From positions 1,860,001 through 1,924,000 of the forward strand of contig NZ_JAHWXK010000001.1 in NCBI RefSeq assembly GCF_023091155.1: a DNA stretch of 64,000 nucleotides. Direction: 5' to 3'. The notes beneath the pieces are model-generated. The model had not been told where the DNA came from, ran no database searches, and saw only the letters and a list, made by a program, of their open reading frames with translations. Origin of the DNA: Microbacterium sufflavum (lineage in GTDB: Bacteria > Actinomycetota > Actinomycetes > Actinomycetales > Microbacteriaceae). Every line of letters begins with the position of its first letter. Positions within the stretch are counted from its first letter, which is position 1. The position numbers and the translations under genes were made by a program. Positions 42,564-51,295 of this stretch are shown in pieces.

Positions 42564-43654
42564 CCCGCGTCGCCGTCACGGGCGCGCGCGGCTTCCTGGG
42601 CTGGCACCTCCGGGCCGCTCTGCAGGAGGCGGGGGCGACCGCGGAGGCCATCGCGCTGGGGGCCGCGTTCGACGCGACCGCCGCGACGGCCGCCGTGGAC
42701 GGCGCCGACCGCGTGATCCACGTCGCCGGCGTGAATCGCGCGACCGACGAGGAGATCGCCGACGGCAACGTCGGATTCGCGGGACAGCTGGCGTCGGCCC
42801 TGCGGGCGGCGGGCGATCCCCCACCCGTGGTCGTCTACGCGAACTCCATCCAGGCCGGGAACGGCTCGGTCTACGGGGAGGCGAAGGCGCGCGCCGCCGA
42901 GATCCTGGCCGGGGCGGCGCGGGACATCGGAGCGGAATTCGTCGACGTGCACCTCCCGAACCTGTTCGGCGAGCACGGGCGTCCCTTCTACAACGCCGTC
43001 ACCGCCACGTTCAGCCACCTGATCGCGAACGGGGAGAGTCCCACCGTCGAGAACGACAAGGAGCTCACCCTGCTGCACGCGCAGAACGCCGCCGACGTTC
43101 TTCTCGGCGCGGTGCCGGTCCCCGTGATGGAGGGGCTGCAACGCGTGGAGACGGTATCGGGAGTTCTCGCACGCTTGCAGGGGTATGCGGAACTCTACGG
43201 CCGGGGGGAGATCCCGAGCGTGGCCGACGACTTCGATCGCGACCTCTTCAACACCTACCGTTCGTACACGTTCCCCACGCAGTCGCCGATCGGCCTGACG
43301 AGGCACGCCGATTCTCGTGGATCGTTCTTCGAGATCATCCGCTCGCACGGCGGTCCCGGCCAATCGTCATTCTCCACGACCGTGCCCGGCGTGACCCGGG
43401 GCGATCATTTCCACCGTCGCAAGATCGAGCGCTTCACGGTGCTGCAGGGGCGGGCCCGCATCTCGCTGCGCCGCCTGTACTCTGAAGAGGTCGTGTCGTT
43501 CGACGTGTCCGGCGACGCTCCCGGTGCGGTCGACATGCCGACGATGTGGGCGCACAACATCACCAACATCGGCGACGACGTGCTCTACACCTCGTTCTGG
43601 ACGAACGACATCTTCGACCCCGCGAACCCCGACACGATTGCCGAGGCAGTGTGA
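42560..43654 (+). CDS. capF: Capsular biosynthesis reductase CapF/FnlB
   Basis: This 364-residue protein has an N-terminal NAD(P)-binding SDR domain ('VTGARGFLGWHLRAAL', residues 1-240) and a C-terminal cupin domain (about residues 245-364, with 'DHFHRRKIERFTVLQG'), the two-domain layout of CapF. The cupin domain epimerises at C3 and the SDR domain reduces the 4-keto group, giving UDP-6-deoxy-L-talose-type N-acetyl sugar. CapG then acts at C2. The ATG overlaps the capE stop by four bases. Confidence 0.95.
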   Translation: MTRVAVTGARGFLGWHLRAALQEAGATAEAIALGAAFDATAATAAVDGADRVIHVAGVNRATDEEIADGNVGFAGQLASALRAAGDPPPVVVYANSIQAGNGSVYGEAKARAAEILAGAARDIGAEFVDVHLPNLFGEHGRPFYNAVTATFSHLIANGESPTVENDKELTLLHAQNAADVLLGAVPVPVMEGLQRVETVSGVLARLQGYAELYGRGEIPSVADDFDRDLFNTYRSYTFPTQSPIGLTRHADSRGSFFEIIRSHGGPGQSSFSTTVPGVTRGDHFHRRKIERFTVLQGRARISLRRLYSEEVVSFDVSGDAPGAVDMPTMWAHNITNIGDDVLYTSFWTNDIFDPANPDTIAEAV

Positions 43655-43655
43655 C

Positions 43656-44783
43656 ATGGCCGACAAGCTCAAGGTGATGACCGTAGTCGGCACCCGACCC
43701 GAGATCATCCGCCTCTCCGCCACGATCAAGATGCTCGACGAGCACACCGACCAGGTGCTCGTGCACACGGGGCAGAACTACGACTACGAGCTCAACGAGG
43801 TGTTCTTCGAAGACCTCGGACTCCGTCGTCCTGACCACTTCCTCGAGGCCGACACATCATCGCTCGGTGCAGCACTCGGTTCCATCCTCACGAAGACGGA
43901 GCAGGTCCTGCGCGCCGAGCAGCCGGATGCGTTCCTCGTGCTCGGCGACACCAACAGCTGCATCTCCGCGGTGATCGCGAAGCGGATGAAGATCCCGGTG
44001 TTTCACATGGAGGCGGGCAACCGTTCGTTCGACGAGAACGTGCCGGAGGAGACCAACCGCCGGCTCGTCGACCACGTCGCCGACTACAACCTGGTGTACA
44101 CCGAGCACGCTCGGAGGAACCTTCTCGCAGAGGGACTGCACCCTTCGCGGATCCTGCTGACCGGCTCACCCATGCGTGAGGTGCTGGCGCAGAACCAGGA
44201 GCAGATCGACGCGAGCGACGCGGTGTCGCGTGCGGGCCTCACGCCAGGGGAGTACTTCCTCGTGAGCCTGCATCGGGAAGAGAATGTCGACAATCCTGAC
44301 CGTCTGCGCTCGGCGATCGCGGCGCTGCAGGCTCTCCGCGCCGAGTACGCGCTGCCGATCCTCGTCTCGACCCACCCGCGCACGCGAAAGCGCATCGAGG
44401 CGCTCGACGACGCCGCAGCGACGGACGGCATCACCTTCCATCCGCCGTTCGGCTTCCACGACTACGTGAAGCTGCAACAGGACGCGAAGCTCGTGCTCTC
44501 CGACAGCGGCACGATCAGCGAGGAGTCGAGCGTGCTCGGCTTCCCGGCGGTGACCGTGCGCGACTTCATCGAGCGGCCGGAGGCCCTCGATGCGGGAGCG
44601 ATCATCACGACCGGTCTCACGCCGGAGGGCGTCGTCCGCGCCGTCAGGGCGCGGCTGAGCATTCCCGCCGACCTCGCCTCCCTTCCGGCCGGCTACGAGA
44701 TCGACAACACGGCCTGGCGCGCCACCGCGTTCCTCCTCTCCACGGCACACTCGCACCGCGCGCGGCTGGGGCTGCATGTCTGA
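43656..44783 (+). CDS. capG: UDP-sugar 2-epimerase (CapG/FnlC, WecB-like)
   Basis: This 375-residue protein belongs to the UDP-GlcNAc 2-epimerase family: 'VVGTRPEIIRLSATIKML' at the start, 'HTGQNYDYELNEVFFEDL' and 'VFHMEAGNRSF' in the N-domain, and 'SDSGTISEESSVLGFPAV' near residue 285. Directly after capE and capF, it should perform the last step to UDP-N-acetyl-L-fucosamine. The ATG at 43656 is one base after the capF stop. Its end overlaps the next gene by eight bases. Confidence 0.94.
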   Translation: MADKLKVMTVVGTRPEIIRLSATIKMLDEHTDQVLVHTGQNYDYELNEVFFEDLGLRRPDHFLEADTSSLGAALGSILTKTEQVLRAEQPDAFLVLGDTNSCISAVIAKRMKIPVFHMEAGNRSFDENVPEETNRRLVDHVADYNLVYTEHARRNLLAEGLHPSRILLTGSPMREVLAQNQEQIDASDAVSRAGLTPGEYFLVSLHREENVDNPDRLRSAIAALQALRAEYALPILVSTHPRTRKRIEALDDAAATDGITFHPPFGFHDYVKLQQDAKLVLSDSGTISEESSVLGFPAVTVRDFIERPEALDAGAIITTGLTPEGVVRAVRARLSIPADLASLPAGYEIDNTAWRATAFLLSTAHSHRARLGLHV

Positions 44784-46053
44784 GAGCGCGCAGCAGAACG
44801 CGGAGTCGGATCGAATCGTCCGCACGAGCGCCTGGGAGCTTTCCGTCCCGCGAACCGTCGGCGACGCCTCCCCGCTCCTCGTCGTGCCGACGGTCCATCC
44901 GAGAGGTGACCGTCGCATCATCCGGTGCGCACAGGTGGCACTCGATGCGGGCTTTCGCGTGCACTTCGTCTGGCTGGGGGAGGGCACGCCGTCGGCCGAC
45001 GCCGCCGTCTCCGAGACGGTGCTTCCCTCTCCGCGCAATGCGCGCGAGCGGATCGGGATGGTGAACGGAGTCGCCCGAGAGGCGGCAGCACGGCTCGCGG
45101 ATGCCTGGCACATCCACGACTACTACTTCCTGCGGGCGGCGAAGCGCTGGCAGCGGCACTCGGGAAGGGCCGTGCTGTACGACGTCCACGAGTATTACGC
45201 GGACTATTACGCGGGTAAACTCCCGGTGCCTGCGGTGGTGCAGAGGGGCGTCGCGTGGATGCTGGAGCGGTATCAGGTGCGCTCGGCGAAACGACTGGGA
45301 GCAGCGAACGTCGTCACGGAGAAGATGGCCGGGCCGTTCCGCGAAGCGGGGGTTCCGGTTTCCGTGTCTCCGAACTTTCCGCTGCTGACGCAGTTCGAGT
45401 CCCTTCCCTCGCGTCCGTTCGAGGATCGTCGATGGTCCGTGCTGCACATCGGGACGCTGAGTCGCGGGTACGGGACGGAACTGCTCGTCCGTCTGGCGGC
45501 GCGATCCGCGGAGCGCGACCTCCCGTTCACGTTCCACGTGCTGGCCCGGTATCCGTCGGTCGAGCACCAGGCGGATTTCGAGGGACTGCTCTCCGAGGCA
45601 TCGAACCCGCCGAACGTCGAGGTGCTCCCGAGCCGTCCTTCCCACGAGATGCCGGCGCTGCTTTCGAGGATGGGGTTCGGGCTGTCCTTGCTCATGCCGG
45701 ACGGTCAGAACGAGACAGCCGTGCCGAGCAAGAACTATGAGCACGTGATGGCGGGACTCGTCAACGTGGTGACGACGCGGAGAGCGCAGAGAGAGTTCTC
45801 CCGCGAGCACGCCGTGATGGTGGACGGAGATCCCGAATCGTGCGACGACATGCTCGATGCGATGCTGCGCTTGGCCGAGGACGCTGAGGCGACGGATGCT
45901 GCGCTCCGCGAGAAGGCGGCGGCGGCCAAGGAGACGTTCACGTGGGAGCGTGGTGTCGCGCCGGGGCTGGCGGCGCAGCTTCGCGGACTGCTCACCTCGT
46001 CGTCCGAGGCTCGCCTCCGAAGCTCTGCTCGCCACCATGGACGAAGGCGCTGA
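44776..46053 (+). CDS. Glycosyltransferase, GT4-like
   Basis: This 425-residue protein has a GT-B layout, with 'WHIHDYYFLRA' and 'YDVHEYYADYYAG' in the N-terminal half and 'PSKNYEHVMAG' near residue 315 in place of the usual nucleotide-sugar EX7E region. It should add a sugar to the growing repeat unit; donor and linkage are unknown. The start overlaps the capG end by eight bases. Its last 62 bases overlap the end of a convergent glycosyltransferase gene. Confidence 0.82.
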   Translation: MSESAQQNAESDRIVRTSAWELSVPRTVGDASPLLVVPTVHPRGDRRIIRCAQVALDAGFRVHFVWLGEGTPSADAAVSETVLPSPRNARERIGMVNGVAREAAARLADAWHIHDYYFLRAAKRWQRHSGRAVLYDVHEYYADYYAGKLPVPAVVQRGVAWMLERYQVRSAKRLGAANVVTEKMAGPFREAGVPVSVSPNFPLLTQFESLPSRPFEDRRWSVLHIGTLSRGYGTELLVRLAARSAERDLPFTFHVLARYPSVEHQADFEGLLSEASNPPNVEVLPSRPSHEMPALLSRMGFGLSLLMPDGQNETAVPSKNYEHVMAGLVNVVTTRRAQREFSREHAVMVDGDPESCDDMLDAMLRLAEDAEATDAALREKAAAAKETFTWERGVAPGLAAQLRGLLTSSSEARLRSSARHHGRRR

Positions 46054-47113
46054 GTACGCGAGCCGCTTCTCGTCCGTCGTGCCAGCGCCGCACGTACTCC
46101 GGACCGCGCTGCGCCACCCGGATCGCTGAGTCCGGGTCGTCGAGGATGTCTTCCATCGCGACCCGGAACGTCTGCGGATCGGCGTCGATCATGGGCGGGC
46201 GATCTCGGGCGGTCTCCCGGTGGGCGGAGATGTTCGCGACGACGACGCGACCGGCCGCCAGCGCCTCGATGCCGGTGACGCCGTAGGTTCCCGTCTGCAG
46301 CTGATCGACGACGATGTCCGCCGATCTTATGAGAGCGGCCATGTCGCTGCGGCGGACCACGGCAGGGCGGACGAGTTCGATCCTTCCGGCGCGCGCCAGG
46401 TCTTCGAGCACGGGAAGGATGTACGCGGAACCCTTCGCATTGCCGCCGCCCGATCCACGGTGGAGGACGCGCGGGGTGGTGGACTGCATCGCCGGGAATG
46501 AGCCTCTCCAGCTCTCCGCGTCGACGCTGATGGGGAGCAGGGTCGACCCCGGCACATGGGCGAGGAGGTCCGGCGTCGTCACGAACACGGGGACCCCGAG
46601 GTCCGCGACCTCGCGTCGGTTGCGCGCCGTGCGCTCCTCCGTCGTTCGCACCCACTCGGGGTCGGCGTCGAAGAAATAGCTGGCTTCGTCGAGCTCCTTC
46701 GCGAGCGCAGGCCCTCGCGCTTCCGACCCGTGGAACACGACGCCCAGCCGGCGGTCTCCGTAGAAGCCGGCGGCCACTTCGAAAGCGAACGACGCATGGT
46801 GCGGGTCCATGGCGAAGGGCATGTTCCCCTCGTTCAGCACGTGCGTCACCGGACGCAGGGCGAGGTGGAGTGCGGCCCGCCTCATGGCCAGGGGTGCGAG
46901 TCGGTGGTGGGGGAGTGCTCGTCGTGCTCTCGAGGTGACCTTGGTCTGGGGCCGCAGCAGCCGACTCACGCGACCATCGTGTGCGAAGGATGTCGCGGGG
47001 GTGCCGGAGTCCTGCACTGCCCGTGCCCAGATGGTCGCCTGACTTGCCGCGTTCATCGGACCGATCCCGAGAGACGCCGGTTCCCGCTCAGTGGGCTGGG
47101 TCTGTGCGGGCAC
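45992..47113 (-). CDS. Glycosyltransferase, GT4-like, on the opposite strand
   Basis: This 373-residue protein has a GT-B-type C-terminal domain with 'GTYGVTGIEALAAG', a typical nucleotide-sugar-binding stretch, and 'VLHRGSGGGNAKGS' before it. The N-terminal domain is short and carries a clear helix-rich core ('ASFAFEVAAGFYGDRRLGVV'). It is the only minus-strand gene within the main polysaccharide operon region. TAGGCT lies exactly six bases before the GTG at 47113, supporting this start and a leaderless mRNA. Its 3' end overlaps the convergent gene by 62 bases. Confidence 0.78.
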   Translation of the reverse strand: MPAQTQPTEREPASLGIGPMNAASQATIWARAVQDSGTPATSFAHDGRVSRLLRPQTKVTSRARRALPHHRLAPLAMRRAALHLALRPVTHVLNEGNMPFAMDPHHASFAFEVAAGFYGDRRLGVVFHGSEARGPALAKELDEASYFFDADPEWVRTTEERTARNRREVADLGVPVFVTTPDLLAHVPGSTLLPISVDAESWRGSFPAMQSTTPRVLHRGSGGGNAKGSAYILPVLEDLARAGRIELVRPAVVRRSDMAALIRSADIVVDQLQTGTYGVTGIEALAAGRVVVANISAHRETARDRPPMIDADPQTFRVAMEDILDDPDSAIRVAQRGPEYVRRWHDGREAARVLSAFVHGGEQSFGGEPRTTR

Positions 47114-47118
47114 GCGCC

Positions 47119-47129
47119 TAGCCTATTAT
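47119..47129. promoter_or_regulatory. Overlapping divergent promoter (TAGCCTATTAT)
   Basis: TAGCCTA (47119-47125) gives TAGGCT on the minus strand, six bases before the glycosyltransferase GTG. TATTAT (47124-47129) gives a plus-strand -10 box nine bases before GTG 47139 of the flippase gene. The two elements overlap. Confidence 0.5.
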
Positions 47130-47138
47130 GAGACAGGT

Positions 47139-48665
47139 GTGTGGACGGTGGCCGCCACCGAGCCGTCGTCCAATCCGCCGTCGGACGACGAGGCAGGGGG
47201 AGCGGTGCGCAGTCGGGTGAGCTACCTCGGGCGAGCCGACCACGATCTGGGAACCAAAAGCGCTCTCGCGATCGTCACCAAGGTGTCTCCCGGCCTCGCG
47301 ACGCTGACGACCAATCTGCTGGTCGGGCGCCTCGGTGGAGCACATCTTCTGGGATTGACGCAGACCGCCATCTCGACGGCCGCGCTCACCTCGCTCGCAT
47401 ACCCCGGTCCGGCAGCTTCGGCCGCGAGCCGTTTCGTCGCGGCGTCGGTCGCTGCGGGCGACCCGGAGAAGGCCCGCGTGGTCGCGAGTTACCTCGCGCG
47501 CCGCGTCGTCTTCGCGATCGTGTGCCTCATCGGGCTGGTCATCGGCATCTCCTTCCTGGCGGGCGTGGACAACACCACGGTCGTGGTCGTGTCGTCCGTT
47601 ATGACCGCGGGTCTGTCCGCCCGCATCTTCGTCGAGGGTCTGCATTTCGGTGGAGGGGAGGGGCGCCGCCTCGCTGTCGGCAGCCTCGCCGTGGCGGCCG
47701 CGGGAACCGCAGGCTCCGCGATCCTGCTGCTCCTCGGGAACCGCACTCCCTGGGTGATCGTCCCCGTCGCCGTCGCCAATGTGATCTTCGCCGTCGTGAC
47801 CTGGCCGCCCCGAGCTTCCGGCGTGTTGAAGCGGGGCGAGCGTCGCGCCATCCGTCACTTCATGATCATCGCGGCCTTCGGAACTCTTGCCAGCTCTGGA
47901 TTCGTGCAGCTGACGACCATCGTCGCGAACGCCTCGGGAGGAGCCTCCTTCGCCGGCGAGTACGCGGCCGCACTCACGCTGACGACGCCGCTCGCCATTC
48001 TCGCGACGGCTATCAGCGCGACGCTGTTCCCGGCGTTGTCGGCGATGCACGCGGGATCCACGGCCGACGTCGTGCGTCACCGCGTCACAGAGGCGTCGAG
48101 CATCCTCACCTGGCTCATCGCCACGGCCGTGTGCACGATGATCATCCTGGCGGTGCCGCTCGTCGAGTTCGTCTGGGGATCCCCATACTCGAACACCTGG
48201 TGGATCCTGCAGTTCCTCCTCATCGGCACGCTGGCCACGACCGTGGCGGTGCCGTCGGTGACCGCCCTGACCTCCAGCTCGAACAAGGGGATGCTGATCT
48301 CCGCCGGTACCAGTTTCTTCGGCGCCCTGATCGGGGCGATCACCTGGCTGGTGTTGATCCCCACGGCCGGAGAACGGGGGGTGATGATCGGTTGCGTCGT
48401 CGCCACCGTCCTCACCGGCCTCCTGCCCTATGTGATCGTGTGGAGGCACTATCGCATGCGTTGGGCCCGGTCGACCATCGAGGTGGTGGGCATCGTGGCA
48501 CTCAGCATCGGACTCGGGGTGCTCGCTCGGGAAGGGCTCTGGAACGGCTTCCTCGCTCCCGTGCTGGCTCTCGCCGTGATCGTGGCGTGGACGGTGACCC
48601 GGTACCGTGACGTACGTCGCGCGTGGACCCTCATCGGTCCTCGGCTGAAGAGGAAGAAGACATGA
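47139..48665 (+). CDS. Wzx-type polysaccharide flippase (MOP superfamily)
   Basis: This protein of about 508 residues has twelve to fourteen membrane helices in the pattern of Wzx/MurJ-like lipid-linked oligosaccharide flippases. 'IVTKVSPGLATLTTNLLVGR' opens the first helix pair. It should turn the undecaprenyl-linked repeat unit to the outer face. The start is uncertain: GTG 47139 lies nine bases after a TATTAT box, and GTG 47148 is three codons further on. The next gene begins within its stop codon. Confidence 0.87.
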   Translation: MWTVAATEPSSNPPSDDEAGGAVRSRVSYLGRADHDLGTKSALAIVTKVSPGLATLTTNLLVGRLGGAHLLGLTQTAISTAALTSLAYPGPAASAASRFVAASVAAGDPEKARVVASYLARRVVFAIVCLIGLVIGISFLAGVDNTTVVVVSSVMTAGLSARIFVEGLHFGGGEGRRLAVGSLAVAAAGTAGSAILLLLGNRTPWVIVPVAVANVIFAVVTWPPRASGVLKRGERRAIRHFMIIAAFGTLASSGFVQLTTIVANASGGASFAGEYAAALTLTTPLAILATAISATLFPALSAMHAGSTADVVRHRVTEASSILTWLIATAVCTMIILAVPLVEFVWGSPYSNTWWILQFLLIGTLATTVAVPSVTALTSSSNKGMLISAGTSFFGALIGAITWLVLIPTAGERGVMIGCVVATVLTGLLPYVIVWRHYRMRWARSTIEVVGIVALSIGLGVLAREGLWNGFLAPVLALAVIVAWTVTRYRDVRRAWTLIGPRLKRKKT

Positions 48666-50038
48666 CCGCAGAGCGAATCGCGCGCACCGGGCCGATTCCG
48701 GGTTGGGAACGGGACAGCGGTTCCGACCGGGCTTCCGGGGCCCTCACCCGGCTGGCACACGTGATCGTCTTCGCTCTTCCGATCCTGGCGGCGTTCGGGC
48801 CGTTCATCCCCGGGGTCGGATCGCTCTTCGCCTTCCGCGCGGCCGCGCTGCTTCTCCTCGTGCTGGCGGTGCTCGGTCGGAAGTCGACGGTACGGTCGGC
48901 GGCTCGTCAGTCGACCGTGGTGCTGGCCGCCGTGTGGATGTTCGTGACGGCCATGTCGCTCCTGGCCGTCGGACCCGCCGCCGAATCATGGGGAGAGCTG
49001 CTCTCCCTGATCTCGGGAATCGCGGCGCTGCTCGCGCTTTCGCTCCTCCCGTCGCCCGGCCGTGCGCTGACGCTCTTCCTGCGCGGCTGGCTCGTGGGAT
49101 ACATCGTGATCTCCGCGCTGGCCGTGGCCGAGATGATCACCGGAAGCTCGATCAGCGCATCGCTGGCTCAGGGACGGACGATCGACGGGTGGGGACTCAC
49201 CGTCGTGTTCTTCAACCCGAACAACTACGCGACCTATTTGCTGTACTCGTTCCTGGCGCTCTTCGCGCTCTGGGCGCGGGTGCGCACGAAGGCCGCGAAG
49301 GTCCTCTGCTTCCTTGCTCTCGCATCGGTGCCGGTGCTGATGACCTTCACCAACAGCCGCACGGGGGTGTGGACGGCGGCGGCGTTCATCGTCGTGAGCA
49401 TCCTCCTTTACCTCCGCACGAGAAGGCTGCTGCGATTCGCCCTGGTGATCGTGACGGTGCTGGCCGCGGTGCTCGTGCTCGACCGTGTCGAAGAGAACCC
49501 GATCGTGGAGCTCGCGGACTACATCGGCAACGCGGGGTACAGCATCGACGTGCTCGGTTTTCAGATGGCCGTCGACTCATCCACATATGTCCGGTGGGAA
49601 CTGGTCCTCGCGGGTCTCGCCCTGTTCGCGCTCCGCCCTCTGCTCGGATGGGGGCCGGGAGCGTTCGAGGGCGCCGTGGTCTCGAACGGGATGGACACCC
49701 GGACGCTGGGGGTCATCAGCCCGCACAACGGCTTCATCGAAGTGCTCGCGCAATACGGCATCTTCGTCTTCGCCGTCTTCGTGTTCTGGCTCGGGCGGAT
49801 GCTGGTCGTCGGGATCCGTCAGCGCAAGGACCCGGACAGGGTCGTCTCTGCGGGGGGAATCGTCCTTCTCATCGGCATCGCTTCCCTCCCCGTCGTGTTG
49901 ACCATGCACAGCTCCACGCTCGACCCGTCCACCACCTGGGTGTTCTTCGGTCTCCTGCTTCTCATCGCGCGCGCGGCCGAGGACCGCGCGCCGCTGGAAC
50001 GCTCGCTGAGCAGCGGCAACGAAGGCGGCGGCTCATGA
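48662..50038 (+). CDS. Wzy-type polymerase / O-antigen ligase family membrane protein
   Basis: This 458-residue protein has about eleven membrane helices and one large extracytoplasmic loop. The motif 'GWGPGAFEGAVVSNG' followed by 'SPHNGFIEVLAQYGIFVF' (near residue 360) is characteristic of the O-antigen ligase/polymerase family. In a Wzx-dependent locus it most probably polymerises the repeat units, though transfer to another acceptor is possible. The ATG overlaps the flippase stop by four bases. Confidence 0.88.
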   Translation: MTAERIARTGPIPGWERDSGSDRASGALTRLAHVIVFALPILAAFGPFIPGVGSLFAFRAAALLLLVLAVLGRKSTVRSAARQSTVVLAAVWMFVTAMSLLAVGPAAESWGELLSLISGIAALLALSLLPSPGRALTLFLRGWLVGYIVISALAVAEMITGSSISASLAQGRTIDGWGLTVVFFNPNNYATYLLYSFLALFALWARVRTKAAKVLCFLALASVPVLMTFTNSRTGVWTAAAFIVVSILLYLRTRRLLRFALVIVTVLAAVLVLDRVEENPIVELADYIGNAGYSIDVLGFQMAVDSSTYVRWELVLAGLALFALRPLLGWGPGAFEGAVVSNGMDTRTLGVISPHNGFIEVLAQYGIFVFAVFVFWLGRMLVVGIRQRKDPDRVVSAGGIVLLIGIASLPVVLTMHSSTLDPSTTWVFFGLLLLIARAAEDRAPLERSLSSGNEGGGS

Positions 50039-51228
50039 CGCCACGGGGGACGCCCTCGGAGAACCGTCGTCGGCGAGAGGTCCCGGATCAGGGCGACCGC
50101 CCGACCTCCTGGACGGTGGCCGGACAGGGAGCGCTGGATCTCACAGGGACCGAGCTCGCGGCCGACGGGTACGAGATCGTGGTGACGCCGGCGACGCCGG
50201 CGATGCCGGTCCTTCTGTTCGGGGAGGGGGCGGAGGTATGGCGGCTCCTGGAACGAGGCGCCCTCGCCGATCGTGACCTCGACCACGCGCAGCGGGAGGT
50301 CGTGGTGCAGCTGCAGGAGATGGGTCTCGCCGCGGGGGCGGGGACGTCCTCCAGCGCTCCGCTCACGCTCAGCGAGCCGTGGTTGGACTCCGTCTTCCAC
50401 GAGCTCGTCTACGCCCTCGTCGCTCGGGTCGCCGAGGAGAACGACATTCCGCTCTTGTTCATCAAGGGGCCGACGCTGCACGCGCAAGGGCTCCGCAGCC
50501 GCAAGCACTCCGGCGATGTGGACTGCTGGGTCCGACCAGGCGACGACCTGCGGCTTGCGCGGGCGATGCGCGAATGGGGCTGGACCCCGCTGATGCTGCC
50601 CTTCACCGGTACGACGGTGACGCATTCGCTCACCCTCGTCGCCGGTGAATGGGGCTGCGCGATCGACGTCCACACGTCCTTCCCTGGGATGCGCCTCGCA
50701 CCCGGGGAAGCGCTGCAGTTCCTTCTCGACGGCGCCGAGCACCGCTCCTACGCGGGAGTGTCGGCGCAAACGCCATCCCTCGCCGCACACGCCGTGCTGT
50801 CCGCATTGCACGACATGCGTCCCTTCGAGGGCGCGCCGCCGTCGGCTCATGCCGTCGCATCCGCGACCGCGGTGCTCGCCACCGCCGGCGATGCGGTGTT
50901 CGACGTGATCGACCGACTGGATGCCGGTTATGTCCTGCGGGAACCGCTGGAGCGCGCCTTCGGCGCACAGGCGCGACGCTTCGAATCGGCCCTCCCGCCG
51001 AAGGACTGGGAGATGAGGTTCGAGCGCACGTCATCGGCGAGGAACTTCAAGGCGCTGAAGTTCGTTCCTCTGCGGATGCGCTTGCGCGCGCTCGTCCGGC
51101 TGGTCTGGCCGACGGCCGAGACGACGAGGATAGCCCTGTCGCGCCCCCAAGCATCGAACGCGGAGGTCTTCGCCGCGCGGATCCGTCGGGTCGGAACCAG
51201 TGCGAGGAAGCTGCTCGACGGCCGCTGA
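50035..51228 (+). CDS. Nucleotidyltransferase family protein with PqqD-like N-terminal domain
   Basis: This 397-residue protein has two parts. Residues 25-110 look like a PqqD-type winged helix ('LLFGEGAEVWRLLERGALA', then 'VVQLQEMGLAA'), the fold that binds leader peptides in RiPP pathways. Residues 120-390 match the uncharacterised nucleotidyltransferase family NTP_transf_5, with 'LLFIKGPTLHAQG' and 'SGDVDCWVRPGDD', whose Asp-x-Asp should bind metal. Members of this family occur with HPr-kinase-like proteins in paeninodin-type lasso peptide clusters. The ATG overlaps the polymerase stop, so it belongs to the polysaccharide operon. Its substrate is unknown. Confidence 0.78.
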   Translation: MTPRGTPSENRRRREVPDQGDRPTSWTVAGQGALDLTGTELAADGYEIVVTPATPAMPVLLFGEGAEVWRLLERGALADRDLDHAQREVVVQLQEMGLAAGAGTSSSAPLTLSEPWLDSVFHELVYALVARVAEENDIPLLFIKGPTLHAQGLRSRKHSGDVDCWVRPGDDLRLARAMREWGWTPLMLPFTGTTVTHSLTLVAGEWGCAIDVHTSFPGMRLAPGEALQFLLDGAEHRSYAGVSAQTPSLAAHAVLSALHDMRPFEGAPPSAHAVASATAVLATAGDAVFDVIDRLDAGYVLREPLERAFGAQARRFESALPPKDWEMRFERTSSARNFKALKFVPLRMRLRALVRLVWPTAETTRIALSRPQASNAEVFAARIRRVGTSARKLLDGR

Positions 51229-51295
51229 CTCCCCCCGTCGGGGCGGCCCCCGGCAGGGCGGGGAATTCCCATCCGAGTGCGATTGAATAGGGGGG

